A stretch of 14,150 nt of DNA from NCBI GenBank assembly GCA_023389455.1, contig JAEWEJ010000017.1:1-14150 (forward strand). Reading direction: 5' to 3'. Below are positions 7,577 to 13,961 of the stretch, piece after piece (the stretch's first letter is position 1; every line of letters starts with the position of its first letter). The stretch comes from Actinomycetes bacterium (lineage in GTDB: Bacteria; Actinomycetota; Actinomycetes; Actinomycetales; Cellulomonadaceae). The notes beneath the pieces are model-generated. The model did not search any database, had not been told where the DNA came from, and worked only from the letters and a program-made list of their open reading frames with translations. Made by a program: the position numbers and the translations under genes.

Positions 7577-8307
7577 CCTCCGACGCCACCGTGCCGGGCC
7601 GCCCCCACGGGGGGCGGTCCGGCCCGGCCGTGCCGACCCGCGAGGCGGACGGCCTGCAGATCGCCGGCCTGGTCCCCCTGTCCACGGTGGACTGGCCGGG
7701 CCGGCTGGTGGCCACGGCCTTCCTGCAGGGCTGCCCGTGGCGGTGCACGTACTGCCACAACAGCGCGATCCTCGACCCGTGCCTGCCCGGCGTCGTCCCG
7801 TGGTCGGACGTGCGGGACCTGCTGGCGCGGCGTCGCGGCCTGCTCGACGGGCTGGTGCTCTCCGGTGGCGAGCCGACGCGCCAGGTGGCGGTCGTGGACG
7901 CGGCGCGCGAGGTGAAGGAGGCCGGCTTCCTGGTCGGGCTGCACACCGCGGGGGCGTACCCGGCGCGGCTCCCGGCCCTGCTGCCGTACGTCGACTGGGT
8001 GGGGCTGGACATCAAGGCGCCCGCGCACCTCTACCGCGCGATCACCCGCACGGGCACGGGGACGACCGCGGCGGACAAGGCGTTCGAGTCGCTGCGCGTG
8101 GTCCTCGCGTCGGGTGTCGATGTGCAGGTCCGCACCACCGTCGACCCGACGGTGCTGACCGACGACGACGTCGCCGAGCTCAGTGCCGTGCTCGCCGACC
8201 TGGGGGTGCGCGACCACGTCCTGCAGCAGGTGCGCCCCGACGGGACCAGCGAGGAGTACGCACGGGCCCTCGCGGACGTGCGCCGCCGGACCGACGGGCA
8301 GGGCTGA
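7573..8307 (+). CDS. nrdG: Anaerobic ribonucleotide reductase activating protein (radical SAM)
   Basis: Radical-SAM activase that uses a [4Fe-4S] cluster and S-adenosylmethionine to install the glycyl radical on NrdD. The 244-aa protein has the cluster motif GCPWRCTYCHN (C54, C58, C61) and SGGEPT (97-102) for SAM binding. The family core begins at LQIAGLVPLSTVDWPG (28-43), resembling the NrdG2 subfamily (TIGR02495). The start is uncertain. GTG 7573 overlaps the nrdD stop (GTGA) but has no clear ribosome site, so translation would rely on coupling. GTG 7630 begins just after a strong hairpin (7593-7628) and gives a product without the Gly/Pro/Arg-rich leader. The gene ends 19 bp before the convergent membrane-protein gene, with no evident terminator between. 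Confidence 0.93.
   Translation: MTSDATVPGRPHGGRSGPAVPTREADGLQIAGLVPLSTVDWPGRLVATAFLQGCPWRCTYCHNSAILDPCLPGVVPWSDVRDLLARRRGLLDGLVLSGGEPTRQVAVVDAAREVKEAGFLVGLHTAGAYPARLPALLPYVDWVGLDIKAPAHLYRAITRTGTGTTAADKAFESLRVVLASGVDVQVRTTVDPTVLTDDDVAELSAVLADLGVRDHVLQQVRPDGTSEEYARALADVRRRTDGQG
7593..7628 (+). other. Strong hairpin at the nrdD/nrdG junction
   Basis: Outer stem GCCGGGCC (7593-7600) pairs with GGCCCGGC (7621-7628). Inner stem GCCCCC (7601-7606) pairs with GGGGGC (7610-7615) around a 3-base loop. Bases 7616-7620 bulge out. All 14 pairs are G-C. It starts 16 nt after the nrdD stop and ends 2 nt before the in-frame GTG at 7630, so it lies either in the first nrdG codons or in an intercistronic spacer. 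Such a structure could lower nrdG expression relative to nrdD or protect the nrdD 3' end. Confidence 0.6.
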
Positions 8308-8326
8308 GCCCGCACCCGGCGACCCG

Positions 8327-9472
8327 TCAGTCCGTGGGTGCCAGGACGTACACCAGCGACGGCTCGCCGTCCGGCGTGTGCGACGGGACGACGCGCACGC
8401 GCCAGCCGGGCAGCTCGATGCCCTCCCAGGCCGCCGCCAGTGCGCGGTCCCGCGCGACGGTCGGGCTGCTGAGCCCGACGGGCGAGCCGTCGTCCTGCGG
8501 CAGGGCGTCGTGGAGCAGGCGGGCGGCGGCGACCGCGCGGTCCTCGCCGGGCGTGACGACCTCGGCGGCCCACCCGTCCCCGTGGCGGTGCGCCGTGACC
8601 AGCGTCCCGGCGACCAGCGGCACCGCGCGGGGGAAGCCGTCCGGCAGCCCGGTGATCCGGGGGCTGCCCGGTGCGACCGTCAGCTCCCACGGGCCGGCCG
8701 AGCCGTGGGCCCGGCCCTCCTCGTCCAGGGTGGTCGCCCACACGTCGTAGTCGCCGGGCAGCAGCGCGCCGGAGCCGTCGCAGGCGGTGAGGCTCAGCGG
8801 GGTGAGCTGCGCGACCGTGTCCGGCTCGTCCAGGAAGTGTCCCGTCTCCAGCCACGGCGCCGCACCCGCCAGCGCGTGCACCGGTGCGTCGTCGGTCGGC
8901 CCCGGCGTCGGGGGCGTGCCCCGGAGCTCGGCGAGGACCGCGGCGGTGGATGTCGGCAGCGTGTCGACCTGCCGCTGGCTCGTGGCGACGACGACCTCCT
9001 TGCGGGTGACGAGCAGCCGCAGCCGCGCGGACTCGCTCACGGTCTCCGGCAGCCTCGACACGGACACGAGCACGTCGGCCTCACGGGTCTGCCAGGTGCC
9101 CAGCCCGCGGGCCGAGCCCGGGCCGTCGGCCTCGGCGGACCCGTCCGCGGCCACGTGACCCAGGTCGACGCCGAGCAGCGCGCCCGACGGCAGGGCGGCG
9201 ACCGACGAGCGGCACGTGCCGGGGTCGGCGTCCGGGTCCGCGGCGGGGGACAGCTCGGCCGTCAGGTGGGGGCCGACGACCGCCACCACCCCGGCGGCGC
9301 TCGCGGCGACCGCGACGGTCCCGGCGCTGCGCGTCGCGCGTCGCCGGCGCACCCGGCCGGCCAGGCGCTGGAGCGTCGCGACGGTGGTGTCGTCGTCGGC
9401 GTCGCCGAAGGTGCTCGCGAGCCCGGCGGCGTCGGCGACGTCGTGCAGCGCGAGATCCAGCCGTGTGCTCAT
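8327..9472 (-). CDS. Single-pass membrane protein, probable anti-sigma regulator of the adjacent ECF sigma factor
   Basis: 381 aa with no family that I recognise. Residues 1-45 are cytoplasmic by charge (basic stretch at 40-48). Residues 46-66 form an Ala/Val-rich membrane segment, and 68-381 would lie outside the cell. The outer part has only two cysteines (C87, C231), which could form a disulfide, and beta-type segments such as LPGDYDVWATTLD (238-250) that recall Ig-like or proteinase-inhibitor folds. The ATG at 9472 overlaps the sigma-factor stop by 4 bp (ATGA), so the two are co-translated. That arrangement and topology are typical of ECF sigma/anti-sigma pairs. The cytoplasmic part is short and lacks the HxxxCxxC zinc motif of ZAS anti-sigma factors, so the role is inferred from position. 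Confidence 0.75.
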   Translation of the reverse strand: MSTRLDLALHDVADAAGLASTFGDADDDTTVATLQRLAGRVRRRRATRSAGTVAVAASAAGVVAVVGPHLTAELSPAADPDADPGTCRSSVAALPSGALLGVDLGHVAADGSAEADGPGSARGLGTWQTREADVLVSVSRLPETVSESARLRLLVTRKEVVVATSQRQVDTLPTSTAAVLAELRGTPPTPGPTDDAPVHALAGAAPWLETGHFLDEPDTVAQLTPLSLTACDGSGALLPGDYDVWATTLDEEGRAHGSAGPWELTVAPGSPRITGLPDGFPRAVPLVAGTLVTAHRHGDGWAAEVVTPGEDRAVAAARLLHDALPQDDGSPVGLSSPTVARDRALAAAWEGIELPGWRVRVVPSHTPDGEPSLVYVLAPTD

Positions 9473-10041
9473 CGTGACCTCCGGACGGCGACGAGGACCT
9501 CGTCGCTGCGGTGCGTGGGTTCCTCGTCGCCTCCGGCGAGCGGGCCCAGGCGCGACTCGAGCGTGCGTGTGGCGTCGGACAGGTACCGCTTCACGGTGCC
9601 GACGGACAACGAGAGGGCGTCGGCCACCTGCGCCACCGTCATGTCCTCGAAGTGCCGCAGGACGATGCAGGCGCGCTCCCGCGGCGGCAGCAGCGCGAGT
9701 GCCTGCTGCACGGCGAGCCGCGTGGTGACCACCGGCTCCGGGCCGGCGTGCGGCCCGTCGGGCGGGGACGACTCGGCCACGGCGGTGAGGTGCCGGATCG
9801 TCGCCCAGTGGCGCCGGCGACGGAACCCGTCGATGTACGTCGTGAGGATGGCGCGCCGGACGTACGCCTCGGCCGACGCCACCTCCCGCGTGCCCCGGCC
9901 GCGGGTGAAGGTGCGGACCAGGGCGTCCTGCACCAGGTCCTCGGCCTCGCGCGTGTCACCCGTCAGCAGGTACGCGTAGCCGACGAGTGCGCGCCCGCGG
10001 GTGCGCACCAGCTCGTCCAGCGCGTCCTGCCAGGGCGTCAC
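9469..10041 (-). CDS. SigE-family ECF RNA polymerase sigma factor
   Basis: 190-aa alternative sigma factor of the actinobacterial SigE-family ECF group (TIGR02983-like). Region 2 spans about 8-80, with YAYLLTGDTREAEDLVQDALVRTF (22-45) as region 2.1/2.2. Region 4 spans about 108-165: QALALLPPRERACIVLRHFE, then VAQVADALSLSVGTVKRYLSDA, the helix-turn-helix that reads the -35 element. A Pro/Gly-rich linker joins them (91-103). GTG 10041 has AGGAG 5 nt upstream on the minus strand and gives the family N-terminus. The longer open frame to 10515 crosses the divergent STAS gene. The stop overlaps the downstream membrane-protein start. A possible self-recognised promoter lies about 50 bp upstream. The signal it answers to is unknown. 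Confidence 0.93.
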   Translation of the reverse strand: MTPWQDALDELVRTRGRALVGYAYLLTGDTREAEDLVQDALVRTFTRGRGTREVASAEAYVRRAILTTYIDGFRRRRHWATIRHLTAVAESSPPDGPHAGPEPVVTTRLAVQQALALLPPRERACIVLRHFEDMTVAQVADALSLSVGTVKRYLSDATRTLESRLGPLAGGDEEPTHRSDEVLVAVRRSR

Positions 10042-10063
10042 CGGGGCTCCTGTCGTCGTGGTC

Positions 10064-10077
10064 CGTGCGCGCGCACG
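10064..10077. repeat. 14-bp palindrome CGTGCGCGCGCACG, copy 1
   Basis: Perfect palindrome 22 nt upstream of the sigma-factor GTG. The identical 14 bases recur 16 nt upstream of the lipoprotein GTG (13858-13871), also ahead of a minus-strand gene. It could be a shared operator or an mRNA leader hairpin. Alternating CG/TG composition also favours Z-form DNA. Repeated 14-mers are expected by chance in a window this GC-rich, so function is unproven. Confidence 0.45.
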
Positions 10078-10078
10078 A

Positions 10079-10099
10079 TCCGTCACCCATGGTGACGGA
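10079..10099. repeat. Inverted repeat over the sigma-factor promoter
   Basis: Arms TCCGTCACC (10079-10087) and GGTGACGGA (10091-10099) are perfect, separated by CAT. The repeat lies in the divergent spacer between the sigma-factor and STAS genes, and the putative -10 of the sigma promoter falls inside its right arm. It looks like an operator half-site pair, but could form a 9-bp RNA stem in either leader. Confidence 0.55.
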
Positions 10100-10118
10100 C
10101 GAGCACCCCGAAAGGTTG
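10094..10118 (-). promoter_or_regulatory. Putative ECF-type promoter of the sigma-factor operon
   Basis: On the minus strand CAACC (10118-10114) is followed after 16 bp by CGTC (10097-10094). This resembles the AAC-containing -35 and CGTC -10 elements common for ECF sigma factors. Transcription would start near 10086-10088, giving a leader of about 45 nt. If read by the sigma factor itself this would be autoregulation. Prediction is by eye from short motifs. Confidence 0.35.
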
Positions 10119-10209
10119 GGTCGCGCGCACCGGAGCACCCGGATGATGCGGCAGGATCGGCCGCGGGTGCTTGAATGCAGGCGACGCCACAGCCGGGGAG
10201 GGGACGTCG

Positions 10210-10545
10210 ATGGACGTGCAGGTCGCCAGCGAGGACGTCGGCGCGCGCACCGTGCTGCACGTCGCGGGCGAGATCGACGTGGCCTCGGCCGGACGGCTGC
10301 GCGAGCGCCTCGTGCTGCTGCTGTCGCAGGGTCGCGCCGACCTCGTGGTGGACCTCACCGGGGTGACCTTCATGGACTCCACCGGCCTCGGCGTGCTGGT
10401 GGGCGGCCTCAAGCGCGTCCGGATCGCGGGCGGGCGGCTCGTGCTCGTCGTCGACTCCGAGCGGCTCCTCAAGGTCTTCCGCATCACGGGCCTGACCCAG
10501 GTGTTCACCATCCACGACACCCTGGACGCCGCGCTCGCGTCCTGA
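10210..10545 (+). CDS. STAS-domain anti-sigma factor antagonist
   Basis: 111-aa single STAS domain of the SpoIIAA/RsbV family, proteins that release sigma factors by binding their anti-sigma kinases, with activity set by serine phosphorylation. It shows the N-terminal strands with VAGEIDVASAGRL (18-30), VVDLTGVTFMDSTGLGVLV (46-64) with S57 at the usual phosphorylation position, and LVLVVDSERLLKVFRITGL (77-95). ATG 10210 has GGGGAGG about 8 nt upstream; an in-frame TTG at 10171 would add 13 residues and is not needed. No RsbW-type kinase or SigB-type sigma gene is next to it. The divergent ECF sigma factor belongs to a class not normally controlled by STAS proteins, so its partner is probably elsewhere. 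Two hairpins follow the gene. Confidence 0.92.
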   Translation: MDVQVASEDVGARTVLHVAGEIDVASAGRLRERLVLLLSQGRADLVVDLTGVTFMDSTGLGVLVGGLKRVRIAGGRLVLVVDSERLLKVFRITGLTQVFTIHDTLDAALAS

Positions 10546-10568
10546 CGTCGGGCACCGTCCGCGGGGGA

Positions 10569-10605
10569 CGAGCCGGCCGGCTCGGCGCGCACGTCGACCG
10601 TGCGC
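10569..10605 (+). terminator. Two hairpins downstream of the STAS gene
   Basis: A 16-bp perfect palindrome CGAGCCGGCCGGCTCG (10569-10584) is followed at once by GCGCACG (10587-10593), loop TCGAC, CGTGCGC (10599-10605). They lie 24-60 bp after the STAS stop and about 120 bp before the likely hppA promoter, as expected of a terminator region. No T-tract is present. Confidence 0.45.
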
Positions 10606-10723
10606 ACGGGCACCTCCCGCTCCGAAGGCCCGCCCGCGGCTCCTCCACCCCCTCGACGGGACGACCGGGCACCGCCGTCGGGGTCCGTCGCGTCGAAGGT
10701 GCGATCTACGTCACACCCGCCGC

Positions 10724-10729
10724 TAGACT
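10724..10729 (+). promoter_or_regulatory. Candidate -10 element of hppA
   Basis: TAGACT fits the actinobacterial TAnnnT -10 consensus and lies 76 bp before the hppA ATG. No TTG-type -35 is visible at 16-18 bp upstream. The rest of the 259-bp spacer between the STAS gene and hppA shows only the hairpins at 10569-10605. Confidence 0.4.
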
Positions 10730-10804
10730 CACCGGGTCCGCCGGCAACGGGGCCGGACGGCACGGCGCGCTCAGGGGGCGGCGCCGGTGTGTCGAGGAGG
10801 ATGC

Positions 10805-13096
10805 ATGCAGCTCGGTGCCACGAGCATCACGATCGTCGCGGCGATCGCCGTCATCGGCCTGGCGGCCCTCGTGGTCGCCGCCGTCCTCCGCCGCCAGGTG
10901 CTGGCCGCGGGCGAGGGCACGGCGTCGATGCAGCAGATCGCCCAGGCCGTGCAGGAGGGGGCGTCGGCGTACCTCAGTCGGCAGTTCCGCACGCTGGCGC
11001 TGTTCGCGGCGGTCGTGTGCGCGCTGCTGTTCCTGCTGCCGGGGGACAGCGGCGTGAAGATCGGCCGGTCGGTCTTCTTCCTCGTCGGGGCCGGGTTCTC
11101 CGCGGCCATCGGGTTCCTGGGGATGTGGCTCGCCACCCGCGCGAACCTGCGCGTCGCGGCTGCCGCCTCGGGCCCCGACGGGCGGGCCGAGGGCGCCCGC
11201 ATCGCGTTCCGCACGGGCGGTGTCGTCGGCATGGCCGTGGTCGGGCTCGGCCTGCTCGGCGCCGCGCTCGTCGTGCTCGTCTACCGCGGCGAGGCCCCGG
11301 CCGTGCTCGAGGGATTCGGCTTCGGGGCGGCGCTGCTGGCCATGTTCATGCGCGTGGGCGGGGGCATCTTCACCAAGGCCGCCGACGTGGGCGCCGACCT
11401 CGTCGGCAAGGTCGAGCAGAACATCCCCGAGGACGACCCGCGCAACGCCGCGACGATCGCCGACAACGTCGGGGACAACGTCGGGGACTGTGCCGGCATG
11501 GCGGCGGACCTCTTCGAGTCGTACGCGGTCACCCTCGTCGCCGCGCTCATCCTCGGGCGCGCGGCGTTCGGCGAGGAGGGCATGGTCTTCCCGCTGATCG
11601 TCACCGCCGTGGGCGCGCTCGTCGCCGCGCTCGGCGTGGCCATCACCCGCGTGCGCGGCGACGAGAGCGGCCTGGCCGCGATCAACCGCGGCTTCTACGT
11701 CTCCGCGCTGGTCGGTGTCGTGCTCGCGGCCGTCGCCGCGTACGTGTACCTGCCCGCGTCGTTCGCGAGCCTGGCCGGCGGCACCGCCGGGCTCGAGGGC
11801 CACGGCGGTGACCCCCGGCTCGTCGCCTCGGCCGCCGTGCTCATCGGCGTCGTGCTCGCGGGCGTCATCCTGTGGGTCACCGGGTACTTCACGGGGACGA
11901 CCAGCAAGCCGACGCTGCACGTCGCCCGCACCACCCTCACCGGGCCGGCCACCGTGGTGCTCTCCGGCATCGGGGTCGGCTTCGAGTCCGCGGTCTACAC
12001 CGCCGGCATCATCGCCGCGGCGATCTGCGGGGTGTTCCTGCTGGCCGGCGGCTCCGTGCCGCTCGCGCTGTTCCTCATCGCCCTGGCGGGCTGCGGCCTG
12101 CTCACCACGGTCGGCGTCATCGTCGCGATGGACACGTTCGGGCCGGTGAGCGACAACGCCCAGGGCATCGCGGAGATGTCGGGCGACGTGTCGCCCGAGG
12201 GCGCGCAGATCCTCACGGACCTCGACGCCGTGGGCAACACCACGAAGGCCGTGACCAAGGGCATCGCGATCGCCACGGCCGTGCTGGCCGCCACGGCGCT
12301 GTTCGGCTCCTACGCCGACGCGGTGCGGGTGGCGCTGTCCGAGATCACGGGCGACGTCGGCGGTGACCTCGTCGTGGCGATGATGTCGTACGACATCATC
12401 AGCCCCATCACCCTGGTCGGCGTGATCCTCGGCGGCGCGACCGTCTTCCTGTTCTCGGGCCTGGCGATCGACGCCGTGACCCGCGCGGCCGGCGCCATCG
12501 TCTTCGAGGTGCGGCGTCAGTTCCGCGAGAACCCCGGGATCATGACCGGCGAGGTCCGCCCGGAGTACGCGCGCGTGGTCGACATCTGCACGCGCGACTC
12601 GCTGCGCGAGCTGGCCACGCCCGGCCTGCTGGCCGCCTTCGCGCCGATCGCGGTCGGGTTCGGCCTCGGGGTGGGGCCGCTCGCCGGGTTCCTCGCCGGC
12701 GCCATCGGGGCGGGCGTCCTCATGGCCGTCTTCCTGTCGAACTCCGGCGGCACCTGGGACAACGCGAAGAAGATCATCGAGGACGGCACCTACGGCGGGA
12801 AGGGCTCGCCCGCGCACGCGGCCGCCGTCATCGGCGACACGGTCGGCGACCCGTTCAAGGACACCGCCGGTCCCGCGATCAACCCGCTCATCAAGGTGAT
12901 GAACCTCGTGTCCGTCCTCATCGCGCCCGCCGTCGTCGCGGTGTCCGTCGGCGACGACGCGAACCACACCGTCCGCCTGTCGATCGCCCTCGTCGCCACG
13001 GCGATCGCCTTCGGCGCCGTGATCGCGTCGCGGCTGCGGGCCGCGCGCGTCGACCGCGAGGGCCGTCTGGAGCACGAGGCGCAGCTGGTCGGCTGA
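10805..13096 (+). CDS. hppA: K+-independent H+-translocating membrane pyrophosphatase
   Basis: Membrane-embedded pyrophosphatase, 763 aa, that couples PPi hydrolysis to proton export. Family hallmarks: GGGIFTKAADVGADLVGKVE ending at E204, with D194, D198 and K202 in the substrate site; NIPEDDPRNAATIADNVGDN; GGTWDNAKKIIEDG; and GKGSPAHAAAVIGDTVGDPFKDTAGPAINP near the end. A hydrophobic helix begins at about residue 5 and further membrane helices (about 16 in the family) occur throughout. Residues 477-486 read GNTTKAVTKG. Lysine (K481) rather than alanine at this position marks the K+-independent H+-pumping subfamily. ATG 10805 has GAGGAGG just upstream with a short 4-nt gap; an in-frame GTG at 10787 would add six residues and lies upstream of that ribosome site. 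It would save energy by using PPi from biosynthesis. Confidence 0.97.
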   Translation: MQLGATSITIVAAIAVIGLAALVVAAVLRRQVLAAGEGTASMQQIAQAVQEGASAYLSRQFRTLALFAAVVCALLFLLPGDSGVKIGRSVFFLVGAGFSAAIGFLGMWLATRANLRVAAAASGPDGRAEGARIAFRTGGVVGMAVVGLGLLGAALVVLVYRGEAPAVLEGFGFGAALLAMFMRVGGGIFTKAADVGADLVGKVEQNIPEDDPRNAATIADNVGDNVGDCAGMAADLFESYAVTLVAALILGRAAFGEEGMVFPLIVTAVGALVAALGVAITRVRGDESGLAAINRGFYVSALVGVVLAAVAAYVYLPASFASLAGGTAGLEGHGGDPRLVASAAVLIGVVLAGVILWVTGYFTGTTSKPTLHVARTTLTGPATVVLSGIGVGFESAVYTAGIIAAAICGVFLLAGGSVPLALFLIALAGCGLLTTVGVIVAMDTFGPVSDNAQGIAEMSGDVSPEGAQILTDLDAVGNTTKAVTKGIAIATAVLAATALFGSYADAVRVALSEITGDVGGDLVVAMMSYDIISPITLVGVILGGATVFLFSGLAIDAVTRAAGAIVFEVRRQFRENPGIMTGEVRPEYARVVDICTRDSLRELATPGLLAAFAPIAVGFGLGVGPLAGFLAGAIGAGVLMAVFLSNSGGTWDNAKKIIEDGTYGGKGSPAHAAAVIGDTVGDPFKDTAGPAINPLIKVMNLVSVLIAPAVVAVSVGDDANHTVRLSIALVATAIAFGAVIASRLRAARVDREGRLEHEAQLVG

Positions 13097-13118
13097 CGCG
13101 GGCCGGCCCCGCCGACGC

Positions 13119-13154
13119 GTCCGCCCTCCTCCGCCGCGGCGGGGGAGGGCGGAC
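13119..13154. terminator. Strong shared hairpin between convergent hppA and lipoprotein genes
   Basis: Arms 13119-13135 and 13138-13154 are complementary over 17 bp except for one T facing G, with outer bases GTCCGCCCTCC and GGAGGGCGGAC. The centre CCGCCGCGGCGG folds into a tight loop. It starts 22 bp after the hppA stop and ends 6 bp before the lipoprotein stop, so it can serve as a terminator for both. No T-tract is present on either side. Confidence 0.7.
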
Positions 13155-13160
13155 CCGTGC

Positions 13161-13841
13161 TCAGCGGCGCAGCGTCCAGGTGATCGAGACGGGCTCGCTG
13201 CTCTCGTCCTCCTGGATCGCGGAGACGAGCGTGAGCGTGCCGGCGCTGCAGGTCGCCGTCGACACCGTCGGCGGCAGCGCCTCGATGGCGTCCTCGGCGG
13301 AGCCGTCCGGGACGTCGAGGTCCTCGCCGTCGATCGTGCCCGTCGTGGTCACCTCCAGGCCCGAGGAGTCGACGTCGGAGACGGTCAGCTGGTCGCCGGC
13401 GAGCGACCAGCGGGCCGTCAGGTCGCCCACGGACCGCGACGAGGACGACAGCTCCGTGCCGTCGGCGCTGATCGCCATGGCCGACGTGGAGTCCACGGCG
13501 GCGCGGAACTCGCCCCCCGCCGCGAACTCGTAGCTCGAGGTGCCGTCGACCACGACCTCGACGGAGCCCTGGTCGTCGCCCGCGTCCACGAGCATCCGCC
13601 GCAGGTCGTCCTGCATCGCGGCCAGGTCCAGCCGCCACGTGCCCTGCAGGCACTCCTCGGTGGCGCCGCCCGCCACGGGCTCGTCGCCGGTGACGGGTGC
13701 CGAGGCGTCCGGGACCGGGCTGGTCGTCGCGTCCGACGACGTCGGGCCGGCGGTGTCGTCGGGCGCGTCGTCGCCACCGGTGCAGGCGGTCAGCAGCACC
13801 GCGGTCAGGGCCGTCGTCACCACAGCGGTCGCTCGTCGCAC
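13161..13841 (-). CDS. Putative secreted lipoprotein of unknown function
   Basis: 226 aa. The signal peptide MRRATAVVTTALTAVLLTAC ends in lipobox LTAC, giving lipid attachment at C20. An Asp/Thr/Ser/Pro-rich tether follows (about 21-62). The mature domain (about 62-226) starts with ECLQGTWRLDLAAMQDDLRRML, continues with alternating polar/hydrophobic strands (YEFAAGGEF, LTARWSLAGDQLTVSD, LEVTTTGTIDG) and ends SITWTLRR. A Cys-x-x-Gly-Thr-Trp opening with a beta-rich body recalls lipocalin-like folds of actinobacterial lipoproteins, but I cannot name a function. GTG 13841 is chosen because GGGAG lies 7 nt upstream and it gives a compact signal peptide; the open frame to 13934 would place 31 extra residues before the signal. 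It faces hppA across a shared terminator. Confidence 0.82.
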   Translation of the reverse strand: MRRATAVVTTALTAVLLTACTGGDDAPDDTAGPTSSDATTSPVPDASAPVTGDEPVAGGATEECLQGTWRLDLAAMQDDLRRMLVDAGDDQGSVEVVVDGTSSYEFAAGGEFRAAVDSTSAMAISADGTELSSSSRSVGDLTARWSLAGDQLTVSDVDSSGLEVTTTGTIDGEDLDVPDGSAEDAIEALPPTVSTATCSAGTLTLVSAIQEDESSEPVSITWTLRR

Positions 13842-13961
13842 GGTCCGTCTCCCTCGTCGTGCGCGCGCACGCGCCGCGGTCGTTCCGTCGCCTCCAACGT
13901 ACGTCACGACGCCGACCGGTACGCTCGCGCGCAACCCGTGGACCCGACGGAGGGACGGACC
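13842..13961. promoter_or_regulatory. Divergent spacer between the lipoprotein and EEP-family genes
   Basis: 120 bp. It holds the palindrome at 13858-13871, an ACGTACGT palindrome (13897-13904), and TACGCT (13920-13925), which could be a -10 for the plus-strand gene though no -35 is evident at the right distance. GGAGGG (13949-13954) is the ribosome site of the plus-strand gene. Confidence 0.4.
13858..13871. repeat. 14-bp palindrome CGTGCGCGCGCACG, copy 2
   Basis: Identical to the palindrome at 10064-10077 and, like it, placed close upstream of a minus-strand GTG start (16 nt). Position and orientation are similar in both cases, which is the reason to suspect a shared regulator or leader structure. 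Confidence 0.45.

Noticed and set aside
8299..8312. GGGCT-G-AGCCC as a terminator between nrdG and the membrane-protein gene
   Set aside because: The one-base loop cannot fold as drawn, and the remaining stem is too short. It also overlaps the nrdG stop.
10171..10209. TTG start for the STAS protein 13 codons upstream
   Set aside because: ATG 10210 has a strong GGGGAGG site at proper spacing and gives the standard STAS N-terminus.
10706..13075. 789-aa open frame on the minus strand covering all of hppA
   Set aside because: It mirrors a strongly conserved gene, is rich in Arg/Asp/Gly/His as expected of an antisense frame at very high third-position GC, and shows no recognisable domain.
13897..13904. 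ACGTACGT as an operator
   Set aside because: An 8-bp palindrome is too short to be meaningful alone, and no second copy with fixed spacing is seen.
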